64,000 nt of DNA from NCBI GenBank assembly GCA_030533265.1, contig JAUNJM010000002.1, positions 17,328 to 81,327 on the forward strand. The letters run 5' to 3'. The notes under the pieces were generated by a model. The model was not told the origin of the DNA and searched no databases. It saw only the letters and a program-made list of their open reading frames with translations. Of this stretch, positions 54,953 through 62,811 are shown one piece after another. Position 1 is the stretch's first letter, and each line of letters starts with the position of its first letter. The DNA is from Ruminococcus sp. (GTDB taxonomy: Bacteria; Bacillota; Clostridia; Oscillospirales; Ruminococcaceae). The position numbers and the translations under genes are program-made.

Positions 54953-55375
54953 TCATTGTTTTACGTCTATTGATATATTAAAATCACCAAGATAACTGGA
55001 ATTTACGTCAATAACATATTTAAAAGTCACGTTTCCACCTGTTTCGGTAAGGCTTGAACTAATATCCTTCGAATTCACTCCGACCATTATATCACCATAA
55101 GGTGTACCATACTGACAGTGATGCTTTTTTCCTTTTTCAATTATGAGATTCGACGTGTATTCTCCTGAACGGTTAAGTATCACCTTGTCGTCGCCGTAAA
55201 CTGAAAGCTCAGTAACTGCTCCCTCAAAGCCTGTTGCTTCGGTTTCATTATAGGATATTACAAATCTGTCTGATTTCTTTTCAAGACGTCCTCTTGTAAT
55301 CAACTCTGTCTGCTCGGTATTTATTCCGTCCGACTGCGTACTGACAAGAGATATGGTTACATTATCTTTTATCAA
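54953..55375 (-). CDS. DUF1934 (YwiB-like) protein
   Basis: A 140-residue beta-rich protein with a lipocalin-like pattern: DRFVISYNETEATGFEGA near 36-53, LIIEKGKKHHCQYGTPYG near 77-94, and a last strand near 118-138. This fits the DUF1934/YwiB family of unknown function. The start appears to be a TTG at 55375, with AAAGGA 12 bases upstream. Its place next to argS is conserved in other Firmicutes. Confidence 0.82.
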   Translation of the reverse strand: MIKDNVTISLVSTQSDGINTEQTELITRGRLEKKSDRFVISYNETEATGFEGAVTELSVYGDDKVILNRSGEYTSNLIIEKGKKHHCQYGTPYGDIMVGVNSKDISSSLTETGGNVTFKYVIDVNSSYLGDFNISIDVKQ

Positions 55376-55394
55376 AAAAAGTCAGTCCTTTCAA

Positions 55395-56213
55395 CTAAAC
55401 TGTTAAATTGCACTTATATATTTCTCCGTTAATATTCTTTCCCAAAAATGCCTCAACATTCTCAGAAAACATTGATACACTGTCGGTACAATAAAGTTTA
55501 AGGTATCCGGGCTCTTTTCTGTCGGCAAGCTGATCCTTATATGCTAACACTTTTTTTGCATACTTTGCAGTTTCTTCACCAGGTGAAATAAGCTTGACTT
55601 TATCACCCATTATATCTGCAATGATCTCTTTAAGCATCGGATAATGCGTACAACCCATAATCAGTGTATCTACCTCTTCACGCTTCATCACGTCAAGATA
55701 CTCCCTTGCGATAAGCTTTGTTACCTCGCAATCTGGTGAAGTATATCCGTTCTCGACCAACGGCACAAACATCGGACAAGCTTTTCCTACAACCCTTATA
55801 TCAGCGTTGACAGCATGTATCGCTTTTCCGTATGCACCACTTTTTATTGTAGCTGGTGTACCGATAACACCGATCTTCTTGTTCTTTGTTGACGCACAGG
55901 CTGTATGCACTGCCGGAATTATAACTCCACTGTACTCTTTGATTGAAGTCCCTTCAAAAAGTGGATTTGATACAAGCACCGAGGATACCGTTCCACAAGC
56001 GATAAGTACCATTTTTACGTTATACTTTTCAAGAAACGCAATATCCTGCTTGCTGTATTCAACTATTATCTCCTTGCTTCGGGTTCCATAAGGTACTCGT
56101 GCTGTATCACCGAGATATACGATATTCTCGTTAGGCAAAAGTCTTATAAGCTCTTTAACGCAAGTTAGTCCACCGACTCCCGAATCAAAAACTCCTATAG
56201 CACTATCATTCAT
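55395..56213 (-). CDS. murI: Glutamate racemase
   Basis: A 272-residue cofactor-independent racemase making D-glutamate for peptidoglycan. GVFDSGVGGLT near residues 7-17, YLGDTARVPYGTRS near 33-46 and the two catalytic cysteines in ACGTVSS near 73 and GCTHYPML near 187 are visible. The first motif is more often ACNT. The ATG at 56213 overlaps the ddl stop by eight bases and GGAG lies upstream, indicating translational coupling with ddl. The D-Glu and D-Ala-D-Ala steps of wall synthesis are thus paired. Confidence 0.96.
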   Translation of the reverse strand: MNDSAIGVFDSGVGGLTCVKELIRLLPNENIVYLGDTARVPYGTRSKEIIVEYSKQDIAFLEKYNVKMVLIACGTVSSVLVSNPLFEGTSIKEYSGVIIPAVHTACASTKNKKIGVIGTPATIKSGAYGKAIHAVNADIRVVGKACPMFVPLVENGYTSPDCEVTKLIAREYLDVMKREEVDTLIMGCTHYPMLKEIIADIMGDKVKLISPGEETAKYAKKVLAYKDQLADRKEPGYLKLYCTDSVSMFSENVEAFLGKNINGEIYKCNLTV

Positions 56214-57285
56214 AGTCAACTCCTGCTCTTTCAAGTGCAAGTGTTATAAGCTTATCCTCCTGATCAGCAAATGACATTCCACCATATTCCATAAGCTTCG
56301 GATACATACTTATCGGAGTGTGTCCAGGAAGTGTATTTATCTCATTCAGGATAATCTCATTATCGGCACACAGGAAAAAGTCCACTCTTGCAAGACCTCC
56401 ACAACCCATTGCCTTATAAGCCTTTATTGCAAGCTCACGGATATTGTCGATGACGTTCTCGTCAAATCTTGCAGGGATTATTGTTTTTGAAGCAGAGTTT
56501 TCATACTTTGCTTCATAGTCATAAAACTCGTTTGCAGCTTCGATCTCACCAATAGTTGATGCAACAGGCTTATCATTACCCATAACAGCACATTCGCACT
56601 CAACACCAACAAGACCCTGCTCTACAACAACCTTTGCATCATGAGTAAATGCAAGCTTTATAGCGTTTTTAAGCTCATCATAGTTATTTACTTTTGATAT
56701 TCCAACCGATGAACCACAGTTCGCAGGTTTTACAAACATAGGATATGTAAGCTTGCTTTCCATCTCCTTGCATTTATCATTAAGACAGTCAAGCTCAGAT
56801 TCTGTCATTGCTACCCACTTAGCAGTTTTTATACCGTGTGCTTCAAGAATCGTATGTGTAAGCTCCTTATCCATACAGTTTGCTGATGAAATCAGATCAC
56901 AGCCAACGAACGGTATTTCAGCAAGCTGGAAAAGTCCCTGAACAGTGCCGTCCTCACCGTTTTTACCATGAAGAACAGGGAAAACACAGTCGATTTTCAG
57001 GTTTGACACACTGCCGTCCTCATCAAGAACAAGCAGACCTTTATGCAATGGATCAGGACTCAGCACACATGGTACATTATCAGGATGCTTTTCCCACTGC
57101 CCGTTTTCAATATCATCAACGTCGCCGATATATTTCAACCAGTGACCTTTTTTTGTGATACCTATTCTTATAACCTTATATTTTTCTCTTGATATACTCT
57201 TTATAACATGAGTTGCCGACACCAACGAAACGTCATGTTCATTGGACTTCCCACCAAAAATTACTGCAACACGTGGTCTTGACAC
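56206..57285 (-). CDS. ddl: D-alanine--D-alanine ligase
   Basis: A 359-residue ATP-grasp ligase. VAVIFGGKSNEHDVSL lies near 6-21, LHGKNGEDGTVQGL near 108-121, the ATP-grasp lysine segment FVKPANCGSSVGISKV near 188-203, and the metal-binding ARVDFFL and ILNEINTLPGHTPISMYP near the end. A Tyr in the omega loop (YDYEAKY) suggests D-Ala rather than D-lactate specificity, so vancomycin sensitivity is expected at this step. The start is a GTG at 57285 with AAAGGA ten bases upstream. First gene of ddl-murI-DUF1934-argS. Confidence 0.96.
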   Translation of the reverse strand: MSRPRVAVIFGGKSNEHDVSLVSATHVIKSISREKYKVIRIGITKKGHWLKYIGDVDDIENGQWEKHPDNVPCVLSPDPLHKGLLVLDEDGSVSNLKIDCVFPVLHGKNGEDGTVQGLFQLAEIPFVGCDLISSANCMDKELTHTILEAHGIKTAKWVAMTESELDCLNDKCKEMESKLTYPMFVKPANCGSSVGISKVNNYDELKNAIKLAFTHDAKVVVEQGLVGVECECAVMGNDKPVASTIGEIEAANEFYDYEAKYENSASKTIIPARFDENVIDNIRELAIKAYKAMGCGGLARVDFFLCADNEIILNEINTLPGHTPISMYPKLMEYGGMSFADQEDKLITLALERAGVDYE

Positions 57286-57428
57286 AACTTATCATTCCTT
57301 TCACGAGTCAATTCAAAGTTCACAATTCACAACTACCGTTCTCACAAAGCAATTATAAAGTTTTAGTTTGTATAAACATCAGAATCAGAACTTGCTCATT
57401 AAGCATTGTGATATGTGCGTTATTTATT

Positions 57429-57457
57429 ATTATATCATAAACCAGATATAAATGCAA
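57429..57457 (-). promoter_or_regulatory. ddl operon promoter
   Basis: Minus strand: TTGCAT, 17 bases, TATAAT. The leader to ddl is about 140 bases and shows no riboswitch that I recognise. Confidence 0.72.
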
Positions 57458-57506
57458 AGTTTTTTTCTACAAATTTAGCATTTCTGCAAATTAATAATTG
57501 TACGTT

Positions 57507-58277
57507 TTATTTAAACTTTGCAACTTCATCAAAATTCATACTGCCTCCGAAAATGTCAAGTGCACTTCCGACAGTGAAATCCAGCTTAGACTTGCCCAGC
57601 TCTTTAAGCTTTTTCAAATCATCAAAGCTTGAGATACCACCCGCATAAGTCGTTGGAATAATATAATTTTCGCCCAATGTTTTGGCAAGCTTTTCCTCAA
57701 TTCCTGATGCCTTGCCCTCAACGTCCACTGCATGAATGAGAAACTCTGCACAGTAGCTACTGAGCATTTTCATTGTATCGCTGTTCATAACAACATCGGT
57801 GAACTTCTGCCAACGGTCAGTGACGATATAATACTCACCATCACGCTGCCTGCAGGACAAATCAAGCACGAGTCTTTCTTTACCGACTGATTTTACAAGC
57901 TTATCAAGATTATCAAAGTTTATTGCACCGTCTTTGAAAACATAGCTTGTCACGATAACATGACTTGCACCCTTGTCTATAAACCTGCCTGCGTTGTCAG
58001 CATTGATTCCTCCACCAAGCTGTAAACCGCCGTCAAAAGCTCCGAGTGCTGAAAAAGCCTGCTGACAATCAGCCTCGTACTCCTTTGTGCCGACAGGATT
58101 GAGTAGAATTATATGTCCTCCGTCAAGTCCTGAGGTACGATAAAGTTCGCCGTAAAACGCACCGTCATAGCAAGATACAAAGTTCTCCTTTGCATAATTA
58201 TTCTTATCTGAAAGCGAACCTCCGACTATCTGCTTTACCTGTCCGTTGTGTATGTCTATACATGGTCTGAATTTCAA
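57507..58277 (-). CDS. hisA: HisA isomerase, eukaryote-type (His6-like)
   Basis: A 256-residue TIM-barrel enzyme (ProFAR isomerase, fourth step of histidine synthesis). The sequence FRPCIDIHNGQVKQIVGG near its start, LQLGGGI near 95, DLSCRQRDGEYYIVTDRWQ near 142-160, FLIHAVDVEGKASGI near 183 and VGSALDIFGG near the end match the fungal/plant His6-type HisA rather than standard bacterial HisA. It is not in a his operon. I choose the TTG at 58277 with GAGGGTGA upstream; a GTG three codons earlier overlaps that site and the preceding stop. Confidence 0.88.
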   Translation of the reverse strand: MKFRPCIDIHNGQVKQIVGGSLSDKNNYAKENFVSCYDGAFYGELYRTSGLDGGHIILLNPVGTKEYEADCQQAFSALGAFDGGLQLGGGINADNAGRFIDKGASHVIVTSYVFKDGAINFDNLDKLVKSVGKERLVLDLSCRQRDGEYYIVTDRWQKFTDVVMNSDTMKMLSSYCAEFLIHAVDVEGKASGIEEKLAKTLGENYIIPTTYAGGISSFDDLKKLKELGKSKLDFTVGSALDIFGGSMNFDEVAKFK

Positions 58278-58282
58278 ATAAA

Positions 58283-58987
58283 TCACCCTCTGTATTTATA
58301 TTTTGTAGCGTCTGCTTGTGGCAGCTTACAGCTGTCCCAGCAATGCTCATTCTCTCTAAGAAACTGCTCCGTTACATTGAAATATTTATGTGTCGGAGAA
58401 TCCTCACTTTCAGGAAGAGGATCGTCCCATGCAACATCTACATAATACCACTCATCATCAAGGCTCACCATGTTCCATACATGGTCAGAAGCGTCACTGT
58501 CATTTGCAACGATAGTCATGCACGGTATCTCAAGCATATCCATAAACATCTGAAAGCTTGTGGCATAGCCTGTACAAGTGGCTTTATGATTTACAAGTGC
58601 ACCATAAGGGTTCTCCGAATCCTTATCGTGACGATAGAACACATTCAGTCTTGAAGCGTCATACGAAACGTTATAAACAAGATAATCATGTACTGCAAGC
58701 TCTTTATCATATTCTGACATATCATCAGTCACTATCATTCCAAGAATTCTTACAGCCTCATCATAGATCCGTCTGTCAACATCAGAAAGCGTTGCTGGGC
58801 TTTTCGACAAATAAGCATCAGATACAGGCTTTGTATTATACAGCCCTGTTTGTGGATCTGCACCGCTTGTCAGAACTGTAATACTGTGATTTATCCTGTA
58901 AGTTCTGTACGCATACAACAAGAGCAATACAGTCACTATCACAGCTATCAGAGTAAATATGAGTGTTTTTGTTTTCTTCATTATCAT
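58283..58987 (-). CDS. Membrane-anchored transglutaminase-like protein
   Basis: A 234-residue protein with one N-terminal membrane helix (about residues 7-25) and an extracellular transglutaminase-like domain. The triad is visible: Cys in KATCTGYATSF near 137, His in SDHVWNMVS near 168, and Asp in YYVDVAWDD near 182. Such domains act as peptidases or transamidases on wall or surface proteins; the target is unknown. The start is either the ATG at 58987 (weak GGA site) or the one at 58981. Its stop is five bases before hisA, so they are co-transcribed. Confidence 0.82.
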   Translation of the reverse strand: MIMKKTKTLIFTLIAVIVTVLLLLYAYRTYRINHSITVLTSGADPQTGLYNTKPVSDAYLSKSPATLSDVDRRIYDEAVRILGMIVTDDMSEYDKELAVHDYLVYNVSYDASRLNVFYRHDKDSENPYGALVNHKATCTGYATSFQMFMDMLEIPCMTIVANDSDASDHVWNMVSLDDEWYYVDVAWDDPLPESEDSPTHKYFNVTEQFLRENEHCWDSCKLPQADATKYKYRG

Positions 58988-59084
58988 CACTTGTTCCAGT
59001 ATGGTATAATCACCCGATATGCACGGATTGAAGTTTAGATTTGTAAATCTGCGAATGCATAAAAATATAAAATCACTTGCGATT

Positions 59085-59114
59085 ATTATACCATTAGCTT
59101 AGAATCTTTGTCAA
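59085..59114 (-). promoter_or_regulatory. Promoter of the transglutaminase-hisA unit
   Basis: Minus strand: TTGACA, 18 bases ending TGG, TATAAT. Confidence 0.78.
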
Positions 59115-59165
59115 GGTAATCAATTTTACATTTGTGAATAGATTGTAATATGTGAAAAAAAGCTA

Positions 59166-59194
59166 TTTACAACGTTTTTGTTTTGTGATATAAT
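59166..59194 (+). promoter_or_regulatory. purA promoter
   Basis: TTTACA, 17 bases, TATAAT. The leader is about 60 bases, too short for a purine riboswitch. Confidence 0.8.
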
Positions 59195-59261
59195 TAATAA
59201 GCAATATTTTTTTACTAATATTAATACATAATTTGCTGTTTAAGCAAGGAGGAAAAAATTC

Positions 59262-60542
59262 ATGGTAAAAGCAATAGTTGGTGCTAACTGGGGCGACGAG
59301 GGTAAGGGTAAGCTTACCGATATGATGGCTCAGGAATCAGATATCATTATCAGATTCCAGGGTGGTGCTAATGCGGGACACACAATCGTAAACAACTATG
59401 GCAAATTTGCTCTTCACACACTCCCATCAGGTGTTTTCTATGATCATACTACAAGCATTATAGGCAACGGTGTTGCTTTGAATATACCAGTTCTCTTTAA
59501 CGAGATACAGACTATCGTTAAACAAGGTGTACCAGAGCCTAAGATTCTTATTTCCGACAGAGCTCAGATGGTTATGCCTTATCACATTCTTTTCGATGAA
59601 TATGAAGAAGAAAGACTCGGCAAGGCAAGCTTCGGTTCTACAAAATCAGGTATTGCTCCGTTCTATTCAGATAAATATGCTAAGATCGGTTTTCAGGTTC
59701 AGGAGCTTTTTGACGAGGATAATCTCCGTAAAAAGTTAGAGCGTGTTATTGAAACCAAAAATATTCTCCTTACACACCTGTACCACAAGCCTGCTCTGGA
59801 TGTTGATGAGATTTTTAATACTCTTATGGAATACAGAAAAATGGTTGAACCTTATGTTTGTGACGTTTCACTCTATCTCTGGAACGCTATGAAAGAGGGT
59901 AAAAACATTCTTCTCGAAGGTCAGCTCGGTTCTCTCAAAGACCCTGATCATGGTATTTACCCAATGGTTACTTCATCTTCAACTCTTGCTGCTTATGGTG
60001 CTATCGGTGCTGGTATTCCTCCTTATGAAATAAAGCAGATAGTTACTGTTGTAAAGGCTTATTCATCTGCTGTTGGTGCTGGTGCTTTTGTTTCCGAAAT
60101 CTTCGGTGAGGAAGCTGATGAGCTCAGACGCAGAGGCGGTGACGGTGGTGAATACGGTGCTACAACAGGCAGACCAAGAAGAATGGGTTGGTTTGACGTT
60201 GTTGCTTCAAAATATGGTTGCCGTATCCAGGGTACAACTGACGTTGCTTTCACTGTACTTGACGTACTCGGATATCTCGACAAGATCCCTGTTTGCGTTG
60301 GCTACGAGATTGACGGTGAGGTAACTACAGAATTCCCGACTACTCAGAAGCTTGAAAGAGCTAAACCTGTTCTCGAAGTTCTTGACGGTTGGAACTGCGA
60401 TATCAGAGGTATCAGAAAATATGAAGATCTCCCTGAAAATTGTCGCAAGTACATTGAGTTCGTTGAAGAAAAAATCGGATTCCCTATCACAATGATCTCA
60501 AACGGTCCTAAGCGTGAAGATATTATTTACAGAAATAAATAA
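59262..60542 (+). CDS. purA: Adenylosuccinate synthetase
   Basis: A 426-residue GTP-dependent enzyme that joins IMP and aspartate on the way to AMP. VGANWGDEGKGKLTDMM near residues 6-22 holds the catalytic Asp; GGANAGHTIV near 37-46 holds the catalytic His. LLEGQLGSLKDPDHGIYPMV near 218, the loop GATTGRPRRMGWFD near 302-315 and the end ISNGPKRED are typical. AGGAGG precedes the ATG. Monocistronic with its own promoter and terminator. Confidence 0.97.
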   Translation: MVKAIVGANWGDEGKGKLTDMMAQESDIIIRFQGGANAGHTIVNNYGKFALHTLPSGVFYDHTTSIIGNGVALNIPVLFNEIQTIVKQGVPEPKILISDRAQMVMPYHILFDEYEEERLGKASFGSTKSGIAPFYSDKYAKIGFQVQELFDEDNLRKKLERVIETKNILLTHLYHKPALDVDEIFNTLMEYRKMVEPYVCDVSLYLWNAMKEGKNILLEGQLGSLKDPDHGIYPMVTSSSTLAAYGAIGAGIPPYEIKQIVTVVKAYSSAVGAGAFVSEIFGEEADELRRRGGDGGEYGATTGRPRRMGWFDVVASKYGCRIQGTTDVAFTVLDVLGYLDKIPVCVGYEIDGEVTTEFPTTQKLERAKPVLEVLDGWNCDIRGIRKYEDLPENCRKYIEFVEEKIGFPITMISNGPKREDIIYRNK

Positions 60543-60551
60543 TAAAAGATT

Positions 60552-60585
60552 AAGCCTGACTTATTAAACACGATAAGTCAGGCTT
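60552..60585 (+). terminator. Terminator after purA
   Basis: A 13-pair stem (AAGCCTGACTTAT with ATAAGTCAGGCTT), an eight-base loop and a T-run. Confidence 0.92.
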
Positions 60586-60623
60586 TTTGTATTGAAAAAT
60601 TAATATTAAAAGTTCGTATACCT

Positions 60624-61706
60624 TCACTGTCTGCAAACAGCAAACAGATTAGTTTCCCAGCTTGGATAATACGGATACTGCCTCATATACATTAAATAAT
60701 TCGGTTCTATTTCATGCAACATCAAAGGAATATCAATAATGTCATACGCCCTGTGATAAAGTGCTGTACAGATTTTAGGACTGTATTGGCGTATCGTTCT
60801 TACACTTCCCTCAATGGCGTTTTTGTCTGCACCCTCTACGTCATATTTGAGATAAGTGCAACCTTTATCAGCGACCACCGTATCAACACTCAGGCACTGC
60901 ACAGGTACTCCTGAATCGGTGATTGTTGCCTGTCTGCCTGCATTTTTCGAGAACATTCTTACCTCGTCACTGCTCCATGCAGCTGCGTTGTACCACTCGA
61001 TATTGTCCAGATGAATAGTATTTTTCATGCATTTTCTGAAGTTCTTAACGTTCGGTTCAAGAGCAATGATTTGCTCGTACTTACCCTTAGTATGATGCAA
61101 GAATTCTGCTATAGTATCTCCTGTATAGGCTCCGAGATCAACATAATTCTCGTTATCATTAAGCTTCAGAATGTTTTCATACGCTTCACTCGGCTGTGTG
61201 AAAACCTCCCTAAGATAGCTTATATCTCCTGTTACCTTGAACGCAATCACATTTTTATACACTTTTCCGGATTGCTCATCACACAACAAGTCATATACTC
61301 TTTGTGTCTGCTCAAAACGTGCAAGAAACTCGCTTTTATCAAAATACTCGTCACCAAAAACAGAAGTATCAGGCATTATTAATGTATGCTCCTGTGCAAT
61401 TTTTTCAAATCTCTGCATTATTTCAGGCAGACTTGTTCCAAACGCAGGTACGACAATAAAGTCGTCAAACTCCTCGCAAATGTCACAGTAACGCTTCACC
61501 CTGAATCCCTGAAACTCATGCCCACGGACAAAATCGTCACTCGCAAAAATCCCTTTGCACTCTATGCCATAATATCTGAATCTGTCCAGTATTTTCAGAC
61601 AGCCATCACCCATGCCGTAAACGACTACAGGCAGAGGTGATTTTTTTATTCTGTCCCAGGAGCTTTCAAGACTACTGAAATAGTCATAATTAAAATCAGT
61701 TTTCAT
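60624..61706 (-). CDS. FkbM family SAM-dependent methyltransferase
   Basis: A 360-residue protein. An N-terminal region with a nucleotide-binding-like VVYGMGDGCLKILDRFRYYG near 28-47 precedes the FkbM methylase core: YVDLGAYTGDTIAEF near 190, IIALEPNVKNFRKC near 215, and LKYDVEGADKNAIEG near 295. FkbM enzymes O-methylate sugars, lipids or natural products; the target is unknown. The start is the ATG at 61706, overlapping the upstream gene by 11 bases. A longer in-frame start 11 codons upstream lies inside that gene. Confidence 0.85.
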   Translation of the reverse strand: MKTDFNYDYFSSLESSWDRIKKSPLPVVVYGMGDGCLKILDRFRYYGIECKGIFASDDFVRGHEFQGFRVKRYCDICEEFDDFIVVPAFGTSLPEIMQRFEKIAQEHTLIMPDTSVFGDEYFDKSEFLARFEQTQRVYDLLCDEQSGKVYKNVIAFKVTGDISYLREVFTQPSEAYENILKLNDNENYVDLGAYTGDTIAEFLHHTKGKYEQIIALEPNVKNFRKCMKNTIHLDNIEWYNAAAWSSDEVRMFSKNAGRQATITDSGVPVQCLSVDTVVADKGCTYLKYDVEGADKNAIEGSVRTIRQYSPKICTALYHRAYDIIDIPLMLHEIEPNYLMYMRQYPYYPSWETNLFAVCRQ

Positions 61707-62103
61707 CGAAATTTGTGAAATCGTCCTGATGGAAATCATGATCAGGTCCCATCATATCTCTGCCACGAATACTGTATTTGTCACGGTTTTCGTTGATATA
61801 CTTATCTATAAGATTAAGCACTTCTCTTGCCTTTTTAATACATATAATATCCTTCACCGGTGTGTCAACATCCTTGACGTGAAGTGAGATTGTTCCACAC
61901 TTGAACAGTCTTTGGAAAATAGGTAAAATCAGCTTTTTATCGGTAACACGATAAAGCTCAATTTCGTCCTCCTCTACACGCAGAAAGCCTTTTCTTGTTA
62001 TAAGCTTGTTTTCTGTCAAAAAGTATCTTGTGAATGACAGTGGCAGACCGAAAATTGTTCTTTTTTTATCTGTCCAAACATAGTTGATACCGATATTTTT
62101 CAT
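61696..62103 (-). CDS. Bacterial PH-domain-like protein
   Basis: A 135-residue soluble protein. RYFLTENKLITRKGFLRVEE near 26-45 followed by IELYRVTDKKLILPIFQRLF near 48-67 and GTISLHVKD matches the bPH/DUF304-type fold, often seen in membrane-associated proteins, but no membrane helix is present. The C-terminus is acidic and His-rich. Function unknown. GGAGG precedes the ATG. It overlaps the FkbM gene by 11 bases, so the two are translationally coupled. Confidence 0.72.
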   Translation of the reverse strand: MKNIGINYVWTDKKRTIFGLPLSFTRYFLTENKLITRKGFLRVEEDEIELYRVTDKKLILPIFQRLFKCGTISLHVKDVDTPVKDIICIKKAREVLNLIDKYINENRDKYSIRGRDMMGPDHDFHQDDFTNFDEN

Positions 62104-62167
62104 GTGAAATCCCTCCTAACATTATAGAATTATTGTAACACTTTTACACTCCCATGTCAACAACACA

Positions 62168-62197
62168 AAAGCACCCTTTTCAGAGGGTACTTTTGCT
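62168..62197 (-). terminator. Possible minus-strand terminator upstream of the PH-domain gene
   Basis: On the minus strand AAAAGTACCCT and AGGGTGCTTTT form an 11-pair RNA stem with one U-G pair, followed by a weak T-rich tail. It may stop transcription arriving from the intron side. Confidence 0.4.
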
Positions 62198-62206
62198 CTT
62201 TTTTGC

Positions 62207-62235
62207 TTGACAATGAATGAATTCTGATATATAAT
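62207..62235 (+). promoter_or_regulatory. tRNA-Thr promoter, perfect consensus
   Basis: TTGACA, 17 bases, TATAAT, about 100 bases before the tRNA. The precursor leader contains a GTTTCAAC/GTTGAAAC hairpin near 62269-62287. Confidence 0.85.
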
Positions 62236-62333
62236 TATAATGTTGTTTATTTTTATTGCTGGTGTAGAGAGTTTCAACCAAGTTGAAACGTACATCCGTA
62301 ATGAAAAGCCCCACTTTGAATAATTTAATATTT

Positions 62334-62409
62334 GCTTGTGTAGCACAGTTGGTAGTGCAGCTCATTCGTAATGAGCAGGTCGCAGGTTCGAGTCCCGTCA
62401 CAAGCTCCA
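62334..62409 (+). tRNA. tRNA-Thr (anticodon CGT)
   Basis: The acceptor arms GCTTGTG and CACAAGC pair fully. The anticodon stem GCTCA/TGAGC carries the loop TTCGTAA, so the anticodon is CGT, reading ACG threonine codons. The T-arm has GGTTCGAGTCC. The mature end is at 62406 and CCA is encoded at 62407-62409. Confidence 0.95.
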
Positions 62410-62417
62410 ATAAATAT

Positions 62418-62441
62418 CCCCCGGCATAGCCGGGGGTTTTT
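62418..62441 (+). terminator. Terminator after tRNA-Thr
   Basis: An eight-pair GC-rich stem (CCCCCGGC with GCCGGGGG), an ATA loop and TTTTT. Confidence 0.95.
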
Positions 62442-62732
62442 CATATGCGGGCAAAGCCCTCTGTTGTTAGCAGCACCTCAAAGGTGCATGATGGTCTGAC
62501 GCTTGCGTATCCTCCTTACTTGCTACCCTTAAACGGGTTACCATAGTCTCTAAAGCTCATTTGATCATACATCATATCTTCTTCTAACTGATTCCTTATG
62601 TATTCCGCTATTACTTTTTTTATTTCGACCGACCGCATCTACATAGCTGTGTGATTTGTTAGTACCAAAATCATTTGTCCTGTTTTTGGACTAACTTCTC
62701 CCTTCTATTTTGTAGATTCGTTATACGAATTA
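62442..62732 (-). other. Spacer between tRNA-Thr and the group II intron
   Basis: It holds two small hairpins (GGGCAAAGCCC near 62449, GCACCTCAAAGGTGC near 62472), a 40-codon minus-strand frame listed separately, and ATTCGT-TAT-ACGAAT at 62716-62730 next to the inferred intron end. The composition and the absence of housekeeping genes suggest the border of an accessory element. Confidence 0.4.
62516..62638 (-). CDS. Possible 40-codon ORF or gene fragment, unknown
   Basis: ATG at 62638, reading MRSVEIKKVIAEYIRNQLEE and ending NPFKGSK before a TAA. The composition is protein-like (amphipathic helix, acidic patch, then a GNPF turn). An in-frame stop directly precedes the ATG and no ribosome site is seen, so it may be the 3' remnant of a longer gene. 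I recognise no family. Confidence 0.35.
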   Translation of the reverse strand: MRSVEIKKVIAEYIRNQLEEDMMYDQMSFRDYGNPFKGSK

Positions 62733-62776
62733 ATCGAGTAGGAGGCTACCCATTAGTTGAGTAGCCGACCTCTCAC

Positions 62777-62808
62777 ACCACCTAGCATACCGTTCGGTAC
62801 TAGGCGGT
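62777..62808 (-). ncRNA. Group II intron domain V
   Basis: On the minus strand ACCGCCTAG pairs with CTAGGTGGT (nine pairs including one G-U), then a two-base bulge (TG), a four-pair stem (TACC with GGTA) and a GAAC tetraloop. This is the standard domain V shape. Domain VI follows as GGCTAC with GTAGCC near 62745-62768. Confidence 0.85.
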
Positions 62809-62811
62809 TCC

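Noticed and set aside
57286-57440. A T-box or riboswitch in the ddl-argS operon leader
   Set aside because: No T-box sequence or antiterminator hairpin; the leader is short and AT-rich.
62442-62520. A second tRNA after tRNA-Thr
   Set aside because: The small hairpins do not form a cloverleaf and there is no T-arm consensus.
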